Positions 18,613 to 27,483 are shown, counted from the stretch's first letter. The stretch: DNA of 64,000 nt from Hyphomicrobium sp. (GCA_019751875.1 JAIEMV010000002.1:186001-250000); one strand, 5' to 3'. The notes: generated by a model not told the origin, from the letters alone. Numbers and translations are program-made.

Positions 18613-19275
18613 CTATTCAGCGGCTTGCGAAAGCAATTCCCGCCACTCACCGCTGATCCGGTCGTAGACCACGATTTCGCCGCTCTCCATATCATAGAGC
18701 CAGCCATGCAGCCCGATGCGGCCCGCGTCGACACCGGCCCGGACAATTTCGTAGGTCATCAGGTTGTCGAGCTGGAATTGAATATGCGACGCGATCGTCG
18801 CCATCAGCCGGTTCTGTGGTTCGATTCCTGCCGCCCGGACCAGATCGTGAGCCGGCCGGGTGTACTCGACCCATCGCCCCAGATGTGCCTCCTGCCCCGG
18901 CGGTATCGGCTCAAGCAGCGCCTGAATCCCCCCGCATCCCGTGTGCCCACAAACGACGATGTCGTCGATACCTAAATGGCCGAGCGCATACTCAATGGCC
19001 GCACCGACCGCATTCTCGTCCGCCCCCGCTGGCGGCACGCAGTTGGCAATGTTGCGGATTTCAAATAGTTCGCCCGGGTCCGCCGAAGTGATCTGCGACG
19101 GCACGACCCGGCTATCGCAGCACCCGATCCAAAGGAGTCTCGGCTTTTGCTTCGTCTGAGCGAGGCGAGAATAAAACGCGCGGTCCCTGTCGAACCGCTG
19201 CCGAAACCGCTGATACCCCTCCATCGCATCCTTGATATCGAGGTCGAGGCCGTTCTCGTCGGTCTTCGTCGTCAT
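18613..19275 (-). CDS. Beta-class carbonic anhydrase
   Basis: 220 residues from the ATG at 19275, with AGGGTG before it; an upstream start adds 8 residues. It interconverts CO2 and bicarbonate. Zinc ligands are visible as WIGCCDSRVVPS (Cys, plus the Asp-Arg gate) and VVCGHTGCGG (His, Cys). No signal peptide is seen, so it is cytosolic. It is placed between ybgC and tolQ, which are normally adjacent. This is either an inserted gene or a lineage-specific arrangement. Confidence 0.92.
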   Translation of the reverse strand: MTTKTDENGLDLDIKDAMEGYQRFRQRFDRDRAFYSRLAQTKQKPRLLWIGCCDSRVVPSQITSADPGELFEIRNIANCVPPAGADENAVGAAIEYALGHLGIDDIVVCGHTGCGGIQALLEPIPPGQEAHLGRWVEYTRPAHDLVRAAGIEPQNRLMATIASHIQFQLDNLMTYEIVRAGVDAGRIGLHGWLYDMESGEIVVYDRISGEWRELLSQAAE

Positions 19276-19328
19276 GGTCACCCTGGTACGCAAATACACT
19301 CAGCTGCCCAATCTCGATCCCGTGCGAG

Positions 19329-19805
19329 CTATTGTCCAGCCGCCCCACCAAATCCACCCCGGATGGCGCTCGTGAGGCGCAGCGACCTGCCCGAGACGGC
19401 GACGAGCACAACAGTCACCTCTGCTTCGAACACTGCCCGATCCCCATTCCGAACTGTCTGAACGAGAGTCACGCTCGCACCGCCAAGCGCTTTCACCCGC
19501 GTCTCGACCTCGAGAATATCGTCCATCCGCGATGGCCGCAGGAACTCGCAGTTCATACGCCGGACGACAAAAGCCGCCGGCTCGTGACTGTTCGACCCAT
19601 CGATCATTCGCCGGCTGTCGGTCCCCAGAAGCCGAAGAAAATCGGTTCGGCCGCGCTCGCACCAGCGAACATACGATGCGTGGTACGCGATCCCGCCCGC
19701 ATCCGTATCCTCGAAATAGACCCGGACAGGCAGCTTGTGCCAGCGCCCAGTTTCATCTTCTACGAGGCGACCGGCGATATCCGGCCAGTTTGTCGATTGC
19801 GTCAC
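19329..19805 (-). CDS. ybgC: Tol-Pal-associated acyl-CoA thioesterase YbgC
   Basis: 158 residues with a hot-dog fold. The signature VYFEDTDAGGIAYHASYVRWCERGRTD carries the catalytic Asp and the HxxY region. It hydrolyses acyl-CoA or acyl-ACP and is linked to phospholipid turnover. Its start codon overlaps the stop of the upstream metallophosphoesterase gene by four bases, so the two are probably translationally coupled. Confidence 0.9.
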   Translation of the reverse strand: MTQSTNWPDIAGRLVEDETGRWHKLPVRVYFEDTDAGGIAYHASYVRWCERGRTDFLRLLGTDSRRMIDGSNSHEPAAFVVRRMNCEFLRPSRMDDILEVETRVKALGGASVTLVQTVRNGDRAVFEAEVTVVLVAVSGRSLRLTSAIRGGFGGAAGQ

Positions 19806-20713
19806 GCCTCTGCCCCCAGCTCCACGACGACGATCTCAGGCGGTACGCCAAATCGCACCGGCAGAATGGAGCACCCAAGTCCACCCGACACCACAAGACT
19901 ACGATCGTTCTCCACGACGTGCCCATAAGCATACCGATTGCCGTAAATCGACGGCACGACCGGCGACCAGCCGAACAGACGCACTTGTCCACCATGGGTG
20001 TGCCCGGAAACGGTTAGCGCCACCCGGGCTGGAACCTCAGGGAAAATGTCCGGCTCGTGTGCCATCAAGATCACCGGGGCACTGTCCTTCACTTTCGACA
20101 ATGTCCCACCTAGATCATCCAAGCCCTCGAACTGCATGGAGCCGTTCCGCTGCCCGGTGATGTACGCAAGCTGGTCCGCAAGCCCCGCTAGCCAAAAGCC
20201 GTGTCCGTCCTTCTCCAGGCGAACGACATCGTTTTCATATACTGGTACGCCCTTCTTCTCGAGCGCCAAGCGACCGCGCACTGGACGGCGCCGTGACTGC
20301 TGCGCTTCCAGGTCATCCCAGTAATCGTGATTACCAAGGATCGCGTGTACGCCGAGCGGCGCTTTCAGCTGAGCCAGAATCGCAGCCCATTCGTCCGGCA
20401 TCAGTGGCCGCTGCATGAAACGTTGGCTTGCTTCGTAATCGCCGAGCAGAAGCACGGCATCGGTGCCGAGTCCGTTTGTCACCGCTACGATCTCCTCGAT
20501 CCGCGCTGCCGGCATCGTCGGCTCACACGCGTGCAGATCGGAGAGCAGAGCGATTTTGAGCTGCAGTCCGCTCGGCCAGTCCGGCGGAGTGATCGCGTAG
20601 CGCGTCACCGCTAACCGGTAGAGCGGCTCGAGCCCGAACGCGTAGCCGGCCAGCGCAAGTCCGCTACCCACGGAGGCCCCCAGCCCACGAAGAAATGTAC
20701 GTCGCGTGATCAC
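19802..20713 (-). CDS. Tat-exported metallophosphoesterase (YaeI-like)
   Basis: 303 residues. The N-terminus [18 protein letters not shown] has the twin-arginine motif followed by a hydrophobic helix. Calcineurin-like metal motifs follow: [35 protein letters not shown] and VSGHTHGGQ. Related YaeI proteins act on UDP-diacylglucosamine or other phosphate esters at the membrane; the substrate here is not determined. It overlaps ruvB upstream by 4 bases and ybgC downstream by 4 bases, so the three genes form one translational unit. Confidence 0.85.
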   Translation of the reverse strand: MITRRTFLRGLGASVGSGLALAGYAFGLEPLYRLAVTRYAITPPDWPSGLQLKIALLSDLHACEPTMPAARIEEIVAVTNGLGTDAVLLLGDYEASQRFMQRPLMPDEWAAILAQLKAPLGVHAILGNHDYWDDLEAQQSRRRPVRGRLALEKKGVPVYENDVVRLEKDGHGFWLAGLADQLAYITGQRNGSMQFEGLDDLGGTLSKVKDSAPVILMAHEPDIFPEVPARVALTVSGHTHGGQVRLFGWSPVVPSIYGNRYAYGHVVENDRSLVVSGGLGCSILPVRFGVPPEIVVVELGAEA

Positions 20714-21756
20714 GCGTCGTCAGCCCCATCGGTCTCGGCGAAGAGATCGGGAACGGCGCCACGCGACGGCCCGGAAAGCCCCAGATGCCGCCAAGCTTTG
20801 AGCGTGATCACTCGCCCGCGCGGCGTCCGGCCGACGAAACCCTGCTGCAAAAGGTAGGGTTCGACGATCTCCTCGATCGCGTCTCGCGGTTCAGAAAGCG
20901 CCGCCGCCAGTGTCTCCACGCCCACCGGCCCACCCTCGTAGTTTTTCGCGATGCACATCAAGTAGCGATGGTCGAGCGCGTCGAGCCCTTCACTGTCGAC
21001 CTCCAACGCCCGCAGCGCCGTATCCGCGATTCCAGCATCGATCGTCTCTACACCCGCCACCGCTGCAAAGTCGCGAACCCGCCGCAGCAAACGCCCCGCG
21101 ATACGCGGTGTTCCCCGCGCCCGTCGTGCTATCTCCCGCGCCCCATCTGTCCGCATCGGCGCACCCAGAACCCGCGCCCCACGCGCCACGACGAGTTCCA
21201 GCTCTTCATTGGTGTAGAAGTTGAGCCGAACGGGAATGCCGAACCGATCCCGCAACGGTGTCGTCAGGAGCCCCGCTCGCGTGGTGGCGCCGACGAGAGT
21301 GAACTTCGCCAGATCGATCTGGACCGACCGCGCCGCCGGCCCCTCGCCTATGATAAGGTCGAGTTTGAAATCCTCCATCGCAGGATAAAGGATTTCCTCC
21401 ACCGCCGGATTGAGGCGATGAATTTCATCGATGAAAAGCACGTCTCGCTCTTCCAGGTTCGTCAACAGCGCGGCGAGATCTCCGGCCTTGGAGATCACAG
21501 GTCCCGACGTCGCGCGAAATCCGACGCCCAGTTCCTTCGCCATGATTTGGGCCAGCGTCGTCTTGCCGAGTCCAGGTGGACCGGCGAACAGCACATGGTC
21601 GAGCGAGTCTCCCCGCGCCTTGGCCGCCTGAATGAAGACCTTCAGGTTCGCGCGCGCCTGCTCCTGCCCGATGAACTCGTCGAGCGACTGCGGGCGGATC
21701 GAGGCCTCGAAGGCATCAACCTCTCGTTTGGCCGGCGAGATCATGCGGTCGGTCAT
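20710..21756 (-). CDS. ruvB: Holliday-junction helicase RuvB
   Basis: 348 residues of an AAA+ ATPase that drives branch migration with RuvA. The N-terminus [18 protein letters not shown] is typical. Walker A is [11 protein letters not shown], Walker B is [11 protein letters not shown], sensor I is [19 protein letters not shown], and the arginine-finger region and winged-helix end [13 protein letters not shown] are present. In most alphaproteobacteria ruvB directly follows ruvA. Here a PilZ gene and a mini membrane-protein gene separate them. Confidence 0.96.
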   Translation of the reverse strand: MTDRMISPAKREVDAFEASIRPQSLDEFIGQEQARANLKVFIQAAKARGDSLDHVLFAGPPGLGKTTLAQIMAKELGVGFRATSGPVISKAGDLAALLTNLEERDVLFIDEIHRLNPAVEEILYPAMEDFKLDLIIGEGPAARSVQIDLAKFTLVGATTRAGLLTTPLRDRFGIPVRLNFYTNEELELVVARGARVLGAPMRTDGAREIARRARGTPRIAGRLLRRVRDFAAVAGVETIDAGIADTALRALEVDSEGLDALDHRYLMCIAKNYEGGPVGVETLAAALSEPRDAIEEIVEPYLLQQGFVGRTPRGRVITLKAWRHLGLSGPSRGAVPDLFAETDGADDA

Positions 21757-21904
21757 GTTTTGTTCGTGGCGCTATTCGCTTTCCCCGTCAAGCCGACGGA
21801 GGCGAAGGGACGCGCCGCGGCGCGATCATGGCACACACCCCGCCGCAACCGCACCGATCACACCTGCACTCCGCAACTCGGAAAGTCGCCGGCGACTGGT
21901 AGAG

Positions 21905-22294
21905 TTACAGCAGTCCGCGTCCTACTCTCCCGACGTGACGTCTAAAGCGTGGCGTCGAAGTGAACCGAACTCCGACAAATGCGCCTCTGCGCCATACGAT
22001 GGCACAATCCACCTCCATGCGGTCGAGCCGCATGTCGAGCGTGAATGAACTCGGCAGTTTCGCGCGACCGCCAATAAGATTTTCCAGCGACGCCACAAGT
22101 TCGATCCGGGCCCCAGTCGACGACACATCGCGCAAGATGCATGAAAGCGGCACACTGAGCGCCGGGCTGACGATCATGCCATTTGCCGCCGTCCTCTTGC
22201 GTTTTGCAAAGCGATGATCGACGGGCGAGGGAGCTTGTGAGCCTTCGGTCGGCTGCCCTGCATCACTGGCTGGCACGACAGGAGAATGCAACAT
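21905..22294 (-). CDS. PilZ-domain protein
   Basis: 129 residues from the ATG at 22294, selected because GGAG lies about 10 bases upstream; the open frame is longer. The basic motif KRKRTAANG, then CILRDVSSTGARIEL, then VDCAIVWRRGAFVGVRF together match the PilZ fold. That covers the RxxxR-like part and the (D/N)xSxxG motif DVSSTG. Such proteins bind cyclic-di-GMP. The exact RxxxR is replaced by a KRKR run, so binding should not be assumed. It lies in the gap between ruvB and ruvA. Confidence 0.75.
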   Translation of the reverse strand: MLHSPVVPASDAGQPTEGSQAPSPVDHRFAKRKRTAANGMIVSPALSVPLSCILRDVSSTGARIELVASLENLIGGRAKLPSSFTLDMRLDRMEVDCAIVWRRGAFVGVRFTSTPRFRRHVGRVGRGLL

Positions 22295-22407
22295 TGCAAC
22301 GCACTCCGCAAAACATCGATACGGTGAAGACAGAGCATTGGGGGCAATATTCGCTTCTGAAAGGTAAATGAAATACGTCAAAGATATGCTTAATTTCCCA
22401 GCTCCGG

Positions 22408-22629
22408 CTATCGGGCCGACCAGCGTCCAAGCAAAACGACGAGCACTGCAGGCACGAAAGCTATCGCTCCGAACATCAGCGCATGCTGCGTCCGCGCCGC
22501 ATTGAGCGCTTCGACGGTGCCGGGATCAGTGGCACTCACATCCAGCGGCAGTTGCGGCAACGATGTCCACCCGAACCACGCCACCGCTGCGATCCAGATC
22601 CCTGAAATGATGAGCCCTAGAAGTTGCAT
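22408..22629 (-). CDS. Small two-helix membrane protein
   Basis: 73 residues. Two hydrophobic helices, LLGLIISGIWIAAVAWFGW and LMFGAIAFVPAVLVVLLG, flank an acidic loop. The C-terminus is positively charged (GRWSAR). I do not recognise the family. It starts 17 bases after ruvA ends and is probably co-transcribed with ruvCA. Confidence 0.65.
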   Translation of the reverse strand: MQLLGLIISGIWIAAVAWFGWTSLPQLPLDVSATDPGTVEALNAARTQHALMFGAIAFVPAVLVVLLGRWSAR

Positions 22630-22645
22630 GTGAGCTCCATTTGCG

Positions 22646-23272
22646 TCAGCGCGCCAATTCCTTGAGACCGCGACGGATGAGTTGCGCCGTGTCAGCTTCG
22701 GTGCCGAGATCCTTCAGCGCCGCCGCGACCGCCGCCGACGCCTGACCCGGATTGTACCCGAGGTTCGACAACGCCGAGATCGCTTCCGCCGCGGCCATCC
22801 CCTCAACCGGCCCGTCATCCGATACTGGCGCCCCCTTGACCGCGGAACCGACATTAAGACCGGCAACCGAAAGAGCCGGCGCCTTGTCTTTCAACTCCGC
22901 CACGATCCTTTGCGCGAGCTTCTTGCCCACACCCGGCGCCTGCTCGACGGCCGCCGAGTTTTGCAAGGCAATGGCATTGGCGAGATCGTTTGTCGAAAGC
23001 ACGCCGAGCACGCCCAGCGCCACCTTGGAGCCGACCCCCTGCACCGTCTGCAACGTGCGAAACCAACTCCGCTCAACTTCGCTCGTGAACCCGTAGAGCC
23101 GGATTGCATCCTCGCGCACGTGCGTGTCGATCGTCAGGCTGGCCGATTCCCCGACCTTCAATTTCCGCAACGTCCGAGACGAGATCTGCACCTCGTAGCC
23201 GACGCCGTTCACATCGATGATCGCATGGCTCTCGCCGATGGCATCCACGATACCCTTTAACTTGCCGATCAT
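22646..23272 (-). CDS. ruvA: Holliday-junction DNA-binding protein RuvA
   Basis: 208 residues from the ATG at 23272, which gives the normal N-terminus [18 protein letters not shown] and overlaps the ruvC stop (ATGA). The OB domain contains the acidic pin region. Helix-hairpin-helix motifs read [14 protein letters not shown] and [19 protein letters not shown]. The C-terminal RuvB-binding domain ends [18 protein letters not shown]. It forms tetramers on the four-way junction. Confidence 0.95.
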   Translation of the reverse strand: MIGKLKGIVDAIGESHAIIDVNGVGYEVQISSRTLRKLKVGESASLTIDTHVREDAIRLYGFTSEVERSWFRTLQTVQGVGSKVALGVLGVLSTNDLANAIALQNSAAVEQAPGVGKKLAQRIVAELKDKAPALSVAGLNVGSAVKGAPVSDDGPVEGMAAAEAISALSNLGYNPGQASAAVAAALKDLGTEADTAQLIRRGLKELAR

Positions 23273-23793
23273 CGCGCACTCTCCCTCGACACGCGCGCCG
23301 CCAGCGCCCGCGATGCACGGTGGCTCGCATGGCATATGGCGATCGCGAGCGCATCGGCCTCGTCCGCACTTTCAAACTTCGCCCGCGGCAGCAGGAACCC
23401 GATCATCGCCTGGACCTGATGTTTCTCCGCATGCCCTGCTCCGACGACACTCTTCTTGATCAGGTTCGGCGTGTATTCCGCAACCGACAGCCCCTTCATG
23501 GCGGGCGCCAGCAACGCCATGCCGCGCGCCTGACCGAGCTTGAGGGTCGAGCGGGGATTTTCGTTGACGAACGTTTCCTCCACTGCCGCCTCTGCCGGCT
23601 TATGGGCGGCGATGACACTGAGAATACCCTGATAGAGTTCAGCCAGCCGGTAGGCGAGTTCGTCCCCGCCGTCGGACGTGATCACGCCGGAAGCGACGTA
23701 GGAGAGCCGGACACCATCGCTTTCGATGATGCCCCACCCGGTGCGCCTCAGTCCGGGGTCGAGCCCCAGGATGCGTGTCGTCGTGCTGCTCAT
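23269..23793 (-). CDS. ruvC: Holliday-junction resolvase RuvC
   Basis: 174 residues from the ATG at 23793; an upstream start would add six residues. The RNase H-like core has [15 protein letters not shown] with the first catalytic Asp, [23 protein letters not shown] with the second acidic site, and [13 protein letters not shown] with the last pair. It cleaves branch-migrated junctions. It is the first gene of the ruvC-ruvA unit, downstream of yebC. Confidence 0.95.
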   Translation of the reverse strand: MSSTTTRILGLDPGLRRTGWGIIESDGVRLSYVASGVITSDGGDELAYRLAELYQGILSVIAAHKPAEAAVEETFVNENPRSTLKLGQARGMALLAPAMKGLSVAEYTPNLIKKSVVGAGHAEKHQVQAMIGFLLPRAKFESADEADALAIAICHASHRASRALAARVSRESAR

Positions 23794-23836
23794 GGAGCGC
23801 ACGCATAGCACGCCAGCTGATTCGCAACTGTCGCGC

Positions 23837-24586
23837 TTAGGCCGCTGTGAGCCGCTTCATGATGTCGTCGGAGATCTCGAAGTTGGCAAAGACGCTCTGT
23901 ACGTCGTCGTCGTCTTCCAGCGCCGAGATCAACTTCAATATGGACTGCGCCGCCTCTTCGTCCACGGGCGTGGCCAGATTCGGTTTCCAGATCGACTTCA
24001 CGCTCTGCGCTTCGCCCAGCTTGTCTTCCAGCGCGCTCGCCACGGTGCCGAGCGTGTCGAAGGCACACGTGATCAGGTGCCCATGTTCGTCGGAAACCAC
24101 ATCGTCGGCGCCCGCCTCGATGGCCGCTTCGAGAACCGCATCCGCCGAACCCACTGCCGCCTTGTAGGTGATCTCACCCACATGCGCGAAAAGATGGCTG
24201 ACAGATCCCGTCGCGCCGAGGTTGCCATTGTACTTGGTGAAAACCGACCGAACGACCCCGCCGGTGCGGTTGCGGTTGTCCGTCAGCGCTTCAACGATCA
24301 CCGCCACGCCACCCGGCGCATAGCCCTCATAGCGCACGTTTTCGTAGTTCGCCGTATCGCTTCCCGACGACTTCTTGATTGCCCGCTCGATATTGTCCTT
24401 GGGCATGTTCTCCGCCCGCGCATCTTGAATGGCCAGGCGCAGGCGGGGGTTCATGGCAGGGTCCGGGCTGCCGAGCTTGGCTGCCACCGTGATCTCCCGC
24501 GAGAGCTTGGCGAAAATCTTTGCACGGGCGGCATCGGCCTTACCCTTCTTGTGCATGATGTTCTTGAACGCTGAGTGGCCGGCCAT
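23837..24586 (-). CDS. yebC: YebC/PmpR-family protein
   Basis: 249 residues. The N-terminus [21 protein letters not shown] is the family signature. [26 protein letters not shown] follows, then the acidic middle domain and the end of domain 3. YebC proteins act as transcriptional regulators, and several were recently linked to relief of ribosome stalling at proline runs. It lies upstream of ruvC, the usual context. A promoter with TTGACC and GATAAC is seen 40-70 bases before the start. Confidence 0.94.
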   Translation of the reverse strand: MAGHSAFKNIMHKKGKADAARAKIFAKLSREITVAAKLGSPDPAMNPRLRLAIQDARAENMPKDNIERAIKKSSGSDTANYENVRYEGYAPGGVAVIVEALTDNRNRTGGVVRSVFTKYNGNLGATGSVSHLFAHVGEITYKAAVGSADAVLEAAIEAGADDVVSDEHGHLITCAFDTLGTVASALEDKLGEAQSVKSIWKPNLATPVDEEAAQSILKLISALEDDDDVQSVFANFEISDDIMKRLTAA

Positions 24587-24626
24587 GGCGAAATCCGTGC
24601 GACTTACAGGTGGAGGGAAGACGGGC

Positions 24627-24656
24627 GTTATCGAGCGATGCGCGGGCGCCGGTCAA
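24627..24656 (-). promoter_or_regulatory. Sigma-70-like promoter of yebC
   Basis: On the minus strand TTGACC (24656-24651) and GATAAC (24632-24627) are spaced by 18 bases. Transcription would begin about 35 bases before the yebC start codon. Confidence 0.4.
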
Positions 24657-24685
24657 GTCCGCTCGGCGGCTAACTCTGATCCGCG

Positions 24686-24701
24686 TTAACCGTTTATTAA
24701 C
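24686..24701. promoter_or_regulatory. CtrA-like box upstream of yebC
   Basis: TTAACCGTTTATTAAC is an exact match to the CtrA full site TTAA-N7-TTAAC of alphaproteobacteria. It lies about 30 bases upstream of the proposed yebC -35, and directly beside the hairpin-rich segment. An A/T-rich sequence with this spacing can occur by chance, so binding is unproven. Confidence 0.45.
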
Positions 24702-24720
24702 CTTTTTTGACCAACTGTTA

Positions 24721-24940
24721 ACGCGTGAGGAACGAATCCCTCACCTCCCGGTGACTGCCGGAGCTGCCCAGCAGGCAGTCGCATCCGACAGGTCTGTTCG
24801 ACCTGTCCCATCCCGATGAAGAGACCCGCTCTTCATCTCGATGCCACAAACGTAACAACATTTCTCTCGCCCACCCATAGCGGCTCGGTTGCTCCCCGGC
24901 ACCGAGCCGCCAGTATTTTGGGGCCCCTGACAGTCGTCAG
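24721..24940. other. Hairpin-rich intergenic region, possible structured RNA
   Basis: Between ymdB and yebC there are about 350 bases without a gene. Part of this is densely folded. I see GACTGCC/GGCAGTC; an 8-bp perfect stem GACAGGTC/GACCTGTC with a 5-nt loop; a 9-bp perfect stem GATGAAGAG/CTCTTCATC with a 5-nt loop; and a 10-bp stem at 24880-24889/24901-24910. TCACC/GGTGA encloses a TCCC loop, and CTGAC/GTCAG lies at the ymdB end. None is followed by a clear T-run on either strand, so they are not simple terminators. It may be a small RNA gene or an unusual 3' region of ymdB. Confidence 0.45.
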
Positions 24941-25776
24941 CCAACATCGGCGGGCTGGTCCCACGGCAGCGGCGCCGACGCCCGCAGAACGCCCCCGATA
25001 CGAACGCCCCGTGCCCACACGGCCAAACCCGTTTTGTCGTCGATCTCGACGGCCAATCCAGACAAAGTTCCCGGACCGGTCGATGGCTCGAAGCGCTCGC
25101 GCGGAATGCGCGTCAGAAACCGGTTCAGCGGCTCCTCGCTGTCCATGCCGAGCACCGAATTGTAATCGCCCGTCATTCCCGCATCCGACATGTACGCCGT
25201 GCCCGCCGGCAACACCCGCTCGTCCGACGTCGGCGTGTGCGTATGCGTTCCCACCACGACGCTCGCGCGTCCATCGACGAACAAGCCCAGCGCCTGCTTC
25301 TCGCTTGTCGCTTCGGCATGGAAATCGATCAGGATGGCATCCGCGCGCTGCTTCAGCGGACACGCCGTCAGTTCATTGTCGATCGCGCGAAATGGGCAAT
25401 CCAGTTCGGTCATGAACACGCGCCCCATCGCGTTGATGACGAGCACATCGGCTCCGCTCTTCAGCCGCACGAGCGCCGCGCCTCGGCCCGGCGTGCCTTT
25501 GGGAAAATTGAGCGGCCTGATCAACCGCGGCTGCCGGTTGATGAAAACAAGCGCGTCCTTCTGATCGAAGGCGTGATTGCCGAGCGTCACCGCATCGGCC
25601 CCGGCATCGATCAGATCTTCGAGAATGTTTTCCGTAATGCCGAAGCCGCCGGCTGAATTCTCGGCATTGATGACGACGCAATCGAGCGCCCATCGCTCAC
25701 GCAGACCCGGCAGCAGGTCCGCCACCACACGCCGGCCGGCCTTGCCGACGATGTCACCAATGAACAGAAGCCGCAT
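24937..25776 (-). CDS. ymdB: YmdB-family metallophosphoesterase
   Basis: 279 residues of the calcineurin-like TIGR00282 family, related to Bacillus YmdB, a cyclic-nucleotide phosphodiesterase. The N-terminus MRLLFIGDIVGKAGRR begins the metal motif. NAENSAGGFG, VTLGNHAFDQ, DFHAEATSEKQA and VGTHTHTPTSDERVL follow, giving a full set of Asn/Asp/His ligands. It is downstream of the cyclo-ligase and 6S RNA, a conserved alphaproteobacterial context. Confidence 0.9.
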   Translation of the reverse strand: MRLLFIGDIVGKAGRRVVADLLPGLRERWALDCVVINAENSAGGFGITENILEDLIDAGADAVTLGNHAFDQKDALVFINRQPRLIRPLNFPKGTPGRGAALVRLKSGADVLVINAMGRVFMTELDCPFRAIDNELTACPLKQRADAILIDFHAEATSEKQALGLFVDGRASVVVGTHTHTPTSDERVLPAGTAYMSDAGMTGDYNSVLGMDSEEPLNRFLTRIPRERFEPSTGPGTLSGLAVEIDDKTGLAVWARGVRIGGVLRASAPLPWDQPADVG

Positions 25777-26376
25777 TCAGGTCCCGCAGCGCAAGGGCCC
25801 TGACGGCGTCAGAACCCAATCCACGCGTTCGTCATAGTCCGCATGCGGCACCGCGTCGACCTTTTGCTCATCGAGCGCCAGCCCGATCGCAACGACACTC
25901 TTAATGGCCCGCAGACGCGCGAGGGTCCGGTCATAGAAACCGCCGCCATAGCCGAGCCGGTACCCTTGGGCATCGAACGCGAGCAGCGGACTGAGCAAAA
26001 CGTCGGGTTCCACGACCGGAGCCGTCGGCAGCGGTTCACGAATACCCCACATGACCTCTTCCAGAAGGTCACCAGGCTTCCATGCTCGAAACAACAGTGG
26101 CTTGCCCTTCGCCTCCATCACCGGAAGACAAAGACCATACCCTTCAGCCGCCAACCGCAACATTAGCGGCGCCGGGTCCAGTTCTTCACCAATCGGCAGA
26201 AATCCCGAAACCCAGGCAGGCGGGGTGCAGCCCGAAAAGCCAATACCCTCGGCCGCAATGCTTTCCGCAGAGGTCGTCCCGTGACGCGCGACGGCTGCGG
26301 CCCTCACCTGCTTCATCGCGGCACGCAAAGCCTTCTTTTCCGACTTCGTCTCCTCGGAAAGGGGCGCGCTCGACAA
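25777..26376 (-). CDS. ygfA: 5-formyltetrahydrofolate cyclo-ligase
   Basis: 199 residues if translation begins at the TTG at 26376, preceded by AAGGAT. The open frame runs much further upstream through the 6S RNA gene, so that extension cannot be coding. It converts 5-formyl-THF to 5,10-methenyl-THF with ATP. The N-terminus KSEKKALRAAMK binds ATP phosphate, FLPIGEELDPAPL is central, and the C-terminal motif GYRLGYGGGFYDRTLAR is diagnostic. It is next to 6S RNA, as in many proteobacteria. Confidence 0.88.
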   Translation of the reverse strand: MSSAPLSEETKSEKKALRAAMKQVRAAAVARHGTTSAESIAAEGIGFSGCTPPAWVSGFLPIGEELDPAPLMLRLAAEGYGLCLPVMEAKGKPLLFRAWKPGDLLEEVMWGIREPLPTAPVVEPDVLLSPLLAFDAQGYRLGYGGGFYDRTLARLRAIKSVVAIGLALDEQKVDAVPHADYDERVDWVLTPSGPLRCGT

Positions 26377-26404
26377 CGGGAGAGATCCTTGGTTCTGGGT
26401 TGAG

Positions 26405-26572
26405 CTGAGTGCCGCGGTGGCCGTTGGAACGATCGATCTCGCCGGGTCCCTACAAAAGTAAGGTGGGCGCCATGTGTCCGGAACCACGGCTCCAGACAGG
26501 GACAGCTCCCTGGCAGATCTTATAGGCCCTGGAGATTCATGTGTTCCTGACGAGCCCCGCAGCGTCCTCAAT
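26405..26572 (-). ncRNA. ssrS: 6S RNA
   Basis: On the minus strand, about 168 nt begin near 26572 with GAGGACGCTGCGGGGCTCG and end near 26405 with CCGCGGCACTC. The two ends pair (GAG...GC.GCGG against CCGCGGC..CTC) as a closing stem. Between them lie short helices interrupted by bulges, including CCAGGG/CCCTG elements around a central bubble, the usual rod shape of 6S RNA. It lies just upstream of the cyclo-ligase gene, the conserved place for ssrS. 6S RNA sequesters sigma-70 RNA polymerase. The exact ends are approximate. Confidence 0.75.
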
Positions 26573-26742
26573 GTAGGCTGGCCGGGCTCAAAAATCGAGC
26601 CCTGCAGCGGACTTATCCGCGTTCGTCACATCGCCGCTCCCCTGCCGGCATCATGCCGCACACGGACTTGATTGGCTGTGACCACCGAGGGGCGTTATTG
26701 AAGCGTCGTCACATCAGACATGAGCAACTAAAGGTAATATCA

Positions 26743-27153
26743 ATGAAGTTCTCTCTTTCAGCTCTCGTAGCGGCAGCCGCCGTGGCCGCCTCCGCAGCGA
26801 TCGCCCCGGCCTCCGCCGGCCATCGCGATTGCACCGCCGATATGGCGTATCTCAATCCCGACCATGACGGCACCATCGATTGGCACGAAGCCCGCCGCGC
26901 CGCCGTCCGCCTGTTCCACAAGCTCGACCCCGATCACGACGGCACGCTCGATCGCAACGAACTGCGCGGCCGCGTCGGCATTCTCTCAATCGCCCGCTTC
27001 AATCCCGATCGCGACGGTACGCTCGACAAGCACGAGTTCCTGGCTCTGGTGAAGCACCGTTTCGACCGAGCAAACCCCGACAATGACGGCACGATCGACT
27101 GTCGCGAACTGTCCTCGCTCGCCGGCCGAAATTTGCTGCGCGTGCTCAAGTAA
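26743..27153 (+). CDS. Secreted four-EF-hand protein
   Basis: 136 residues from the ATG at 26743 (AAAGG upstream). A signal peptide ends APASAG. The mature part is four calcium-loop units: NPDHDGTIDWHE, DPDHDGTLDRNE, NPDRDGTLDKHE and NPDNDGTIDCRE, each with DxDxDG-type ligand spacing and a terminal Glu. Two cysteines, near the mature N-terminus and in the last loop, could form a disulfide. It occupies the spot upstream of 6S where zapA often sits in related genomes. Periplasmic calcium binding is likely; its purpose is unknown. Confidence 0.85.
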   Translation: MKFSLSALVAAAAVAASAAIAPASAGHRDCTADMAYLNPDHDGTIDWHEARRAAVRLFHKLDPDHDGTLDRNELRGRVGILSIARFNPDRDGTLDKHEFLALVKHRFDRANPDNDGTIDCRELSSLAGRNLLRVLK

Positions 27154-27162
27154 TATTACAGG

Positions 27163-27201
27163 CATGGGGCGGCATCGGCCGCTCCATGTCCCAATTTTTT
27201 T
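27163..27201 (+). terminator. Terminator of the EF-hand gene
   Basis: An 11-bp stem with one G-T pair (27163-27173 with 27178-27188) is followed shortly by seven T residues at 27195-27201. Confidence 0.8.
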
Positions 27202-27225
27202 GACCCTATAGATGCCTCGGCCGCA

Positions 27226-27483
27226 TCAGGCCCGCTTCTCGACGGCAGAGCCAAGCTTATCGATCAGCCAATCGATTCGATTGACCACGAGAGCTCGGTT
27301 CTTTTCCAGTTCCGCAATGCGCGCCTCGGCCTCTTCCAGCCGCGCTTTCAGCCGGTCCCGTTCGGCCTCTAGAATTTGCAGCCGCTGCACCGGTTCCGGC
27401 ATAACGACCGACGATAATGATTGCTCTTTGCGCGGGGAGGCGCGTTTTGTGCCCGCCCGCGTATCCCGTGCGCGTTGAACCAT
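27226..27483 (-). CDS. Small coiled-coil protein
   Basis: 85 residues. A basic N-terminus is followed by a continuous heptad-like helix (VQRLQILEAERDRLKARLEEAEARI) and a short C-terminal region NRIDWLIDKLGS. It resembles the short coiled-coil proteins often encoded next to zapA in Rhizobiales, but I cannot assign the family firmly. It is divergent from gap and convergent with the EF-hand gene. Confidence 0.6.
   Translation of the reverse strand: MVQRARDTRAGTKRASPRKEQSLSSVVMPEPVQRLQILEAERDRLKARLEEAEARIAELEKNRALVVNRIDWLIDKLGSAVEKRA

Noticed and set aside
26377-26571. N-terminal extension of the cyclo-ligase frame
   Set aside because: It runs through the 6S RNA gene and adds residues not typical of the family; the TTG at 26376 gives the normal length.
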